NCBI GenBank assembly: GCA_955652655.1
Contig: CATPCK010000524.1
Span: forward strand, 1-5,809
Direction of reading: 5' to 3'
Length of the DNA: 5,809 nt
From: an uncultured Ktedonobacteraceae bacterium
GTDB taxonomy: Bacteria > Chloroflexota > Ktedonobacteria > Ktedonobacterales > Ktedonobacteraceae
Of the stretch, positions 1 through 4,242 are shown one piece after another (positions within the stretch are counted from its first letter, which is position 1; the number at the start of each line of letters is the position of its first letter). Position numbers and translations under genes: made by a program. The notes beneath the pieces were generated by a model that was given only the letters and a program-made list of their open reading frames with translations, was not told the origin of the DNA and ran no database searches.

Positions 1-249
1 CTGTTCACGTGTCTCCAACTGCGCACGCATCTGCTCAAAGGTTGCGGCATCAATTTCGCCACGGGCGTACCGTTGGCGTAAAGTCTCCATCGCCGATGGT
101 GTTGGTGGTTGTAGCGTCGCGTTCGTACTCTGTCTGTTGAACCATCGCACCAATGCCCAGATGAGAACGACAATCAAGGCAATCCAGAGAATCGAGCCGA
201 GAGACATCATCAGCATACCGGGCCAGCTAAAACCATATCCCCACATCAT
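1..249 (-). CDS. SHOCT-domain small membrane protein (3' end outside window)
   Basis: The reading frame is open from an ATG at 249 to the left edge (83 codons, no stop), so the C-terminus is missing. Residues 1-11 are rich in Met, Trp and Gly. Residues about 12-35 form one hydrophobic helix, so the protein is probably anchored in the membrane. A polar linker follows, and residues about 54-80 contain LRQRYARGEIDAATFEQM, a clear SHOCT motif (short C-terminal helical domain). SHOCT domains often end small membrane proteins and are thought to act in oligomerisation; no enzymatic role is known. A second ATG directly follows the first. I chose the upstream one because a purine-rich AAAGGA lies about 10 nt before it on the minus strand. 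It lies downstream of the multicopper oxidase remnant on the same strand, so a link to copper or envelope stress is possible but only inferred. The family call is firm; the function is unknown. Confidence 0.85.
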   Translation of the reverse strand, partial: MMWGYGFSWPGMLMMSLGSILWIALIVVLIWALVRWFNRQSTNATLQPPTPSAMETLRQRYARGEIDAATFEQMRAQLETREQ

Positions 250-286
250 AATGTATACATCCTTTCGTAACTCCTACAGTGGGTCG

Positions 287-305
287 GGAAGAGATGTTCT
301 CTTCC
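287..305. repeat. Perfect 8-bp inverted repeat upstream of the SHOCT gene
   Basis: GGAAGAGA (287-294) and TCTCTTCC (298-305) are perfect inverted arms around a TGT loop. The repeat sits about 38 bp upstream of the SHOCT gene start, in the leader between the oxidase remnant and that gene. No T-tract follows on either strand, so a Rho-independent terminator is unlikely; an operator or leader hairpin fits better. A TATACT that could be a -10 box lies just upstream on the minus strand (350-345), but I see no convincing -35 box. The rest of 250-438 shows nothing else recognisable. Confidence 0.45.
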
Positions 306-438
306 ACCGACTGAACCAACTGGTGTTTTCTTGTTTCTGCTTAGAGTATAGGCCACTCGTCTCTCATCTGGCTCTCGAATGAGGGGGACAGACTCACATT
401 CCACTCACAATTGTCCTTCACAGCAGGCACGGGAGCGT

Positions 439-756
439 CTAGCTGACATGTACCACATGCATCATACCCGTTGCCAGATGATAGGCGTTGTGACAACGGA
501 AAGCCCACAGACCAGGCTTATCGGCAATCCAGTTCACGGTGAGTTGTTGCATGGGGTCAATCAGTACTGTATCTTTCCAGGGGCCACGTCCGGTGCTATT
601 GGCAAGCTGAAAAAAGTGGCTATGCAGATGCATTGGATGCGGCATCATGCTGTGATTTTGAAATAGGAAACGAATAAAGCGGTCTCGCTCTACTTTGAGC
701 TGATCTGTGTTCGGAAAGATCAGATTGTTGATGGCCCACACGTATCGTCCTGTCAT
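439..756 (-). pseudogene. C-terminal remnant of a multicopper oxidase
   Basis: Only about 105 residues remain of a protein normally 450-550 residues long. They correspond to the last cupredoxin domain. The first copper motif is intact (HPMHLHSHF, residues 40-48: H40, H43 and H45 in HxxHxH). A GPWKDTV segment and the terminal motif follow. That motif normally reads HCHxxxHxxxxM but here reads RCHNAYHLATGMM (residues 87-99): the T1 Cys88, His93 and Met98 and the T3 His89 are kept, while the other T3 His is Arg87 (CGT, 498-496). An in-frame TGA lies two codons before the ATG, and no clear ribosome site is visible. The insertion-sequence end begins about 20 bp further upstream, and the N-terminal domains are nowhere in the window. 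Such enzymes oxidise copper(I), metal ions or phenols with O2. This fragment cannot build the trinuclear centre and is read as a relic. Confidence 0.85.
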
Positions 757-785
757 TCGTCAGGTAACTTTGGGTGTGCTGGCTA

Positions 786-802
786 CTTGGCACATCCGTT
801 CG
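786..802 (+). repeat. Left terminal inverted repeat of the DDE element
   Basis: CTTGGCACATCCGTTCG matches the reverse complement of 2291-2307 at 16 of 17 bases. The mismatch is C791 against G. It reads from the outside inward on the plus strand, as expected for the left end. Confidence 0.75.
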
Positions 803-1036
803 CGAAGTGGATGACTTTGCTCTCGATTTCTTCATTTTTCTCGGACCTGTGTCCTTCACAGATGAAGAGATACAAGAGCATTTCTCGTGTCTACATGCAT
901 GATGCAAAAGCATATGCTGTTCAGCTTCCCGTTCTGAGGAAGTTGACAGGAAGGAAGTTTCTTTCAAACACATCAAAGACACGGTGGCACTTGCCATGCC
1001 ATCTCTTCCACTCCTTCTGCTTCACCAGTAAAGCGC

Positions 1037-2157
1037 TCAGGCCGCTCTCCGGTACGCGTGATGTAACCCACCTAAGACCGGAACCGAGAGGATTCGATCA
1101 CTACGCAGATCTGATGCAATGGTGATGCCATCTCCTCCCGGAACCTGCTGTGAATGCCTTGATGTGGTCGTGCCCGATTGAAATACGTAGCATAAGCATG
1201 CAGGACACGATGCAGCTGCTTCTCATGGAGGATCAACAGGTGATCCAGGCACTCTCTTCGTACGCTCCCCAGAAAGCGTTCGCAGATCGCATTGGCTCGT
1301 GGTGCATGATAAGGCGTTTTAAGCATCTCGATGCCACTCGTAACTGCGACACGAGCGAAACGGGGTCCAAACTTGCGATCATTATCGCGGATGAGATACT
1401 TGGGCGTGTGTCCATACGGAGTCGCCTCTCGCAGCTGTTGTGCGGTCCAAGCGTCGGTAGGAAATCGCGTCACACCTACGTGGATGACCTTCCGAGACTT
1501 CAGTTCAATGATGAAAAACGCAAAGAGTGAACGAAAGAAGAGATCGGTGACCTGTAGAAAATCGCAAGCCCAAATATCAGCAGCGTGATTCTGCAGGAAG
1601 GTCGCCCACTTCTGCCCTCTTGGACGAGGCGGACAAACTTGCCTCATATATTTCTGGATCGTGCGTTTGCACACGCGAATACCTAGCTTGAGCAACTCAC
1701 CTCGAACGCGCTCGGCTCACAAGACGCCGATTGTTCTTGACCATCTCTTTCATCAAGGCGATCGTCTCTGGAGAGATCTTCGGCTGTCTCGAATCAGCCT
1801 TTGATCTGGGCTTCCAGAACAAGCGGAAGAGTTCTCGATGCCACCGAAGCCAGGTCTCCGGCTGCACAATGAAGAGCGCCTGCTTCCAGGTCCGAATCAT
1901 CCTCGCGCAGCGCGCACCAAGAGGAACCGATCTGTCTTCCTGCAGGCCGGTCGTTTGACCTGCCGACGCAGGATGATGAGAGGCTTTCGTAACAACGCAT
2001 TTTCGACAAGCAGTTGGGACTTCCCTTTGGCAAGATCTGCGATCATTCCAAGCAAAAGGGAGGTGGAGCGCGGTTTCATCCAACGAACAATGCCATTGTG
2101 GAGCGCGTGAAAGCAAAGAGTTAGTCGTTGCTTCATAGGGATGAGAACAGGGAACAC
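1037..2157 (-). pseudogene. DDE (rve integrase-core) transposase, frameshifted
   Basis: Three reading frames together spell one transposase. The N-terminal frame (GTG at 2157 or ATG at 2136) carries LLVENALLRKPLIILRRQVKRPACRKTDR and breaks at about 1903-1916, apparently by 2 extra bases in a GC-repeat tract. The second frame continues with RTWKQALFIVQPETWLRWHRE up to about 1720, where a +1 shift and a TGA (1719-1717) replace the usual LWG. The third frame holds the catalytic core: D in ACDF (about 1563), D in LIRDND (about 1386) and E in NAICER (about 1281), about 34 residues after the second Asp. A probable one-base loss after ARPHQGI leads to an early stop at 1072; the restored frame ends in VLGGLHHAYRRAA with a stop at 1037. 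All three acidic residues survive, but the protein cannot be made intact. It would have cut and joined the element's ends. Confidence 0.88.
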
Positions 2158-2163
2158 AGGCTT

Positions 2164-2170
2164 CTCCTTT
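2164..2170 (-). promoter_or_regulatory. Ribosome binding site pointing to a GTG start for the DDE transposase
   Basis: AAAGGAG (read on the minus strand) lies 6 nt upstream of the in-frame GTG at 2157-2155. The next ATG, at 2136, lies 27 nt from it, too far for this site. The original start was therefore probably GTG at 2157. Confidence 0.5.
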
Positions 2171-2290
2171 GCGAAGAGAAAGAAAAGTACTAAAGTATGA
2201 AATACATGCATGCTCACTGATTCTACCTTTGCTGCTTCTCTCCTGCAAGCTGAATGGGACCAGTAGATCGCTCTCAAGGAGTCTTTTTTT

Positions 2291-2307
2291 CGAACGGATG
2301 TCCCAAG
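2291..2307 (-). repeat. Right terminal inverted repeat of the DDE element
   Basis: CGAACGGATGTCCCAAG is the inverted partner of 786-802 with one mismatch. Beyond 2307 the sequence no longer follows the extended end seen at the left (TAGCCAGCAC), so the outermost bases here are lost or replaced. Confidence 0.75.
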
Positions 2308-2315
2308 CGAGATGC

Positions 2316-2330
2316 CTCTGCGCGGCAGAG
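2316..2330. repeat. Short hairpin between the two insertion sequences
   Basis: CTCTGC (2316-2321) pairs with GCAGAG (2325-2330) across a GCG loop. It lies in the 54-bp spacer between the DDE element and the inferred IS110 left end. No T-tract follows on the plus strand. Its role is unknown. Confidence 0.4.
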
Positions 2331-2368
2331 AAGAGGATGAAAGTGAGTTTTACCCCCGTCACGTAGCC

Positions 2369-2377
2369 AGGAGGGAT
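2369..2377 (+). repeat. Candidate left subterminal repeat of the IS110 element
   Basis: AGGAGGGAT is a perfect inverted match to 3931-3939, eight bases after the transposase stop. A direct CGTAG lies 2 bases outside it here and 3 bases outside the right copy. Confidence 0.4.
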
Positions 2378-2568
2378 AACGAAGGGAGGACACACCTCAA
2401 GCCTGACGCCGCACGGAGAAACTGACCCCAGCGATGACTCGGTGAGAGGGGAGAAGATGAGAGTACACTATTCACCAGGTCGACGAGATGAGACCGAGCT
2501 ACTTTGGTGTGTGAAACCCGAGTCCCAAGCTGGTTGAGCGAGGTACTGGCAGAAGAGAAGATTGTCGC

Positions 2569-2584
2569 CACTTCCGCGGAAGTG
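2569..2584. repeat. Perfect 16-bp palindrome in the IS110 leader
   Basis: CACTTCCGCGGAAGTG equals its own reverse complement. As RNA it can form a stable hairpin enclosed by the longer-range pairing of 2540-2546 with 2615-2621. It is the strongest symmetric element in the leader. Confidence 0.6.
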
Positions 2585-2667
2585 AGCACGCGAAGGAAAT
2601 TCGTTGTACTCTGTGTACCTCTGCCTCGTTGACCTCCTTTGAGCGTCTCTCTTGAGAGCATGCACAG

Positions 2668-2675
2668 AAAGGAAG
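2668..2675 (+). promoter_or_regulatory. Ribosome binding site of the IS110 transposase
   Basis: AAAGGAAG lies 8 nt before the ATG at 2684. It supports that start over the in-frame TTG at 2639, because the family's N-terminus normally begins just before the GLDVH motif. Confidence 0.65.
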
Positions 2676-2683
2676 ACAACGAT

Positions 2684-3923
2684 ATGCAAGTCCTCTACTC
2701 ACGCTGTTGTGGCTTAGACGTGCATCAGAAAACGGTGGTTGCTTGTGTCATGATCACGCAGCCCAATGGGAAGGTCGACAAGAGCATCCGCACCTTCGCC
2801 ACGACGACGGCTGCCCTACTAGCCGAAGCCGGATTGGTTAGCCAGTCTGCAGGTCAGTCATGTGGCGATGGAGTCAACGGGTGTGTTCTGGCGGCCGATC
2901 TACAATGTGTTGGAAGACCAGTTTCAGTTGCTGCTGGCCAATGCCCATGAGATCAAGGCCTTGCCCGGTCGCAAAACCGATGTACGCGATTGCGAATGGA
3001 TTGCTGATTTGTTGCGGCATGGCTTGATCCGCCCCAGTTTCATCCCGGCCAAACCTGTACGGGTGTTGCGGGACCTGATGCGCTATCGCAAAAGCCTGGT
3101 CTATCAGCACACCCAGCAAATCAATCGACTGCACAAAGTCTTGGAAACGGCCAATATCAAACTGACCAGCGTCGTATCGGATGTGTGGGGCAAAAGCGGA
3201 CAGAGCATGATCAAAGCGATCATGCAGGGAGAAAGCGATGTGCAGACCCTCACGGAGTTAGCGCGTGGGACCTTACGCGGGAAACTCCCTCAATTGCATG
3301 AAGCCTTGGAAGGGCGCATCCAACCTCATCACCGCGTGTTACTGCAGCAGATCTTCGCCCATCTGCAGTTCTTGGAGTCCTCCATGCAGCAGGTTCTTAA
3401 GGAGATCGAAGCGCAGATGGACCCCTATCAAGAGGTGGTGGAGATCTTGATGACGCATCCAGGCGTACAAGCGGTGGCGGCCATGGGCGTTATCTCGGAG
3501 GTAGGGATCGATCTGAGCCGGTTTCCAAGCGCGAAACACTTTGCTTCTTGGGTTGGCGTCTGCCCGGGCAATCACACCAGTGCTGGCAAACGCAAGCATG
3601 GCAAAACCACCAAGGGCAATGCGTATCTGCGCGCGTTGTTGGCCGAGATCGTCTGGGCGATAAGCCATACCAAAGACAATTACTTATCAGCGAAGTCACA
3701 CCGCTTAGCTCGTCGTATTGGCAAAACCAAAGCCATCGTGGCGGTCTCCCACACCGTGGCCGTGAACTTCTATCATATGATCACCAAGCGTATTCCCTAT
3801 CAGGAGCTCGGAGCGAACTACTTTGAGACCTTAGACCGCGAACGTCTCACGAAACACACCGTCAAACGCTTAGAAGCCCTGGGTTACGAAGTGACCTTGA
3901 CTCCAAAGGAGGTGAGCGCCTAA
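2684..3923 (+). pseudogene. IS110-family transposase with a single-base frameshift
   Basis: Two frames join into one 412-residue protein, the usual size for this family, if one G of the GG at 2831-2832 is removed. The first frame then continues AEA-DWLASLQVSHV into the second frame's AMESTG instead of ending at 2950. The RuvC-like DEDD residues are all present in the repaired protein: D12 (CGLDVHQ), E63 (AMESTG), D99 and D102 (GRKTDVRD). The C-terminal transposase domain has HPGVQAVAAMGVISEVG, and the likely nucleophile is Ser299 (NHTSAGKRKHG). These enzymes are RNA-guided recombinases that move the element through a circular intermediate. Apart from the shift there is no other stop or gap, so the damage looks recent, or it could be a sequencing error. 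The local sequence is not an obvious slippery site, so programmed frameshifting is less likely. Confidence 0.9.
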
Positions 3924-3960
3924 ACGGACAATCCCTCCTACTCGTAGACATCAGGCGCTC
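3914..3960. repeat. 8-bp inverted repeat spanning the IS110 transposase stop
   Basis: GAGCGCCT (3914-3921), at the end of the coding frame, is an inverted match to AGGCGCTC (3953-3960), with a 31-nt loop. A second small hairpin, CTTGC/GCAAG, follows directly (about 3960-3973). No T-tract follows closely, so a classical terminator is not supported. It spans the inferred right end of the element, and half of it would lie in flanking DNA. Confidence 0.35.
3931..3939 (-). repeat. Candidate right subterminal repeat of the IS110 element
   Basis: ATCCCTCCT is the perfect inverted partner of 2369-2377. It sits 8 bases after the transposase stop codon and is followed by ACT and then CGTAG. Confidence 0.4.
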
Positions 3961-4085
3961 TTGCAGCAGCAAGCGGGGCTAGGGATGCTTTGCCTGTTTT
4001 TCTCTCAGGCCGATCAGGAGCAGCATCTTTGTGCAAGCAGGGCGGCTTTTTTGCATCACTACTCTTTCTGCACCACTTTCGAAGG

Positions 4086-4102
4086 AAGTAGCCAGCACTG
4101 GG
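4086..4102 (-). repeat. 17-bp direct repeat, copy 1 (IS-end-like)
   Basis: AAGTAGCCAGCACTGGG is identical to 4148-4164, with starts 62 bp apart. Read on the minus strand, its GTGCTGGCTACTT equals the outer left tip of the DDE element (776-788). The bases inward, TTCGAAAGTGG, also resemble TTCGCGAAGTGG at 800-811 if a short deletion is allowed. Confidence 0.6.
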
Positions 4103-4134
4103 ACTTATCATCATGCTGAAGATGCCTATTTTGA

Positions 4135-4164
4135 GAACAGATGACCCAAGTAGCCAGCACTGGG
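4135..4164 (-). repeat. Solo insertion-sequence end, including 17-bp direct repeat copy 2
   Basis: On the minus strand, 4160-4135 matches 776-801 at 23 of 26 bases, covering the tip GTGCTGGCTACTTGG and the inner CATC and GTTC blocks of the DDE element's inverted repeat. The part 4148-4164 is also the second copy of the 17-bp repeat. No transposase accompanies it, so it is read as a solo or relic end of a related element whose body would have extended toward lower coordinates. Confidence 0.6.
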
Positions 4165-4242
4165 CGCAGGTCATTTCGATGAAGCTATGTATATCATGGA
4201 GGATGGCCTGCCAGTGTGAAATGCCCTGGTACTCCACAGGCT

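Larger units (their letters stand above)
775..2307 (-). mobile_element. Decayed DDE insertion sequence (integrase-type, IS3/IS481-like)
   Basis: The element is about 1.5 kb. It is bounded by inverted ends (786-802 and 2291-2307) and carries a broken rve-type transposase on the minus strand. The left tip may extend out to 775, because the bases TGTGCTGGCTA just outside the repeat recur with the motif near 4135-4160; at the right end this outer stretch is missing or diverged. Between the left repeat and the transposase stop (803-1036), and between the right repeat and its start (2158-2290), I see no further gene. The insertion lies against the truncated end of the copper oxidase remnant. I did not find a convincing target-site duplication, so the exact tips are uncertain. 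Confidence 0.7.
2378..2683 (+). ncRNA. Candidate bridge RNA / structured leader of the IS110 element
   Basis: About 300 nt precede the transposase with no supported gene, and they contain several nested complementary segments. TTCAC (2471-2475) pairs with GTGAA (2511-2515) and encloses GGTC (2478-2481) with GACC (2492-2495), leaving an internal loop. Further on, GAGGTAC (2540-2546) pairs with GTACCTC (2615-2621) and encloses a perfect 16-bp palindrome at 2569-2584. Two stem-loop domains with internal loops are what the target-binding and donor-binding parts of an IS110 bridge RNA look like. In that family the RNA guides the recombinase to its target. I inferred the pairings by eye and cannot define the RNA ends or guide bases, so this remains a candidate. 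Confidence 0.35.
2362..3947 (+). mobile_element. IS110-family insertion sequence, boundaries inferred
   Basis: The family comes from the DEDD/Ser transposase at 2684-3923. The boundaries are inferred from a 9-bp inverted repeat, AGGAGGGAT at 2369-2377 and ATCCCTCCT at 3931-3939. This is flanked on the outside by a direct CGTAG at 2362-2366 and 3943-3947. These would give an element of about 1.58 kb with a leader of about 310 nt and a right non-coding end of about 20 nt. A long left end and a short right end is the pattern known for the IS110 subgroup, whose left end encodes the bridge RNA. IS110 elements usually lack true terminal repeats, so the short repeats could be coincidence. The presence of the element is far more certain than its exact ends. 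Confidence 0.6.
3948..4242. other. Gene-free spacer with relic insertion-sequence ends
   Basis: These 295 bases hold no supported gene. An open frame on the minus strand crosses them and overlaps the kinase 3' end, but it has no recognisable domain. The informative content is two direct copies of a 17-bp motif (4086-4102 and 4148-4164) that match the outer end of the DDE element at 776-790. I see no terminator with a clear T-tract for the kinase transcript, which would enter this region from the right. The region is best read as mobile-element debris. Confidence 0.55.

Noticed and set aside
620..997. A 125-codon minus-strand open frame.
   Set aside because: It crosses both the oxidase remnant in another frame and the IS end; its Ser/Arg/Lys-rich composition looks non-coding.
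787..1125. A 112-codon plus-strand open frame.
   Set aside because: It overlaps the end of the DDE transposase in antisense, covers an IS inverted repeat and has no domain.
1150..1530. A 126-codon plus-strand open frame.
   Set aside because: It is the antisense shadow of the conserved DDE core, whose catalytic motifs are clear on the other strand.
2359..2702. Several overlapping minus-strand open frames in the IS110 leader.
   Set aside because: None has a domain; they overlap one another and lie where a non-coding leader RNA is expected.
2826..2840. Programmed ribosomal frameshifting in the IS110 transposase.
   Set aside because: There is no slippery heptamer at the site, and the IS110 family is not known to use frameshifting; a simple one-base insertion explains it.
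4020..4052. A possible Rho-independent terminator near the TTTTTT at about 4046.
   Set aside because: No stable GC-rich stem directly precedes the T run.
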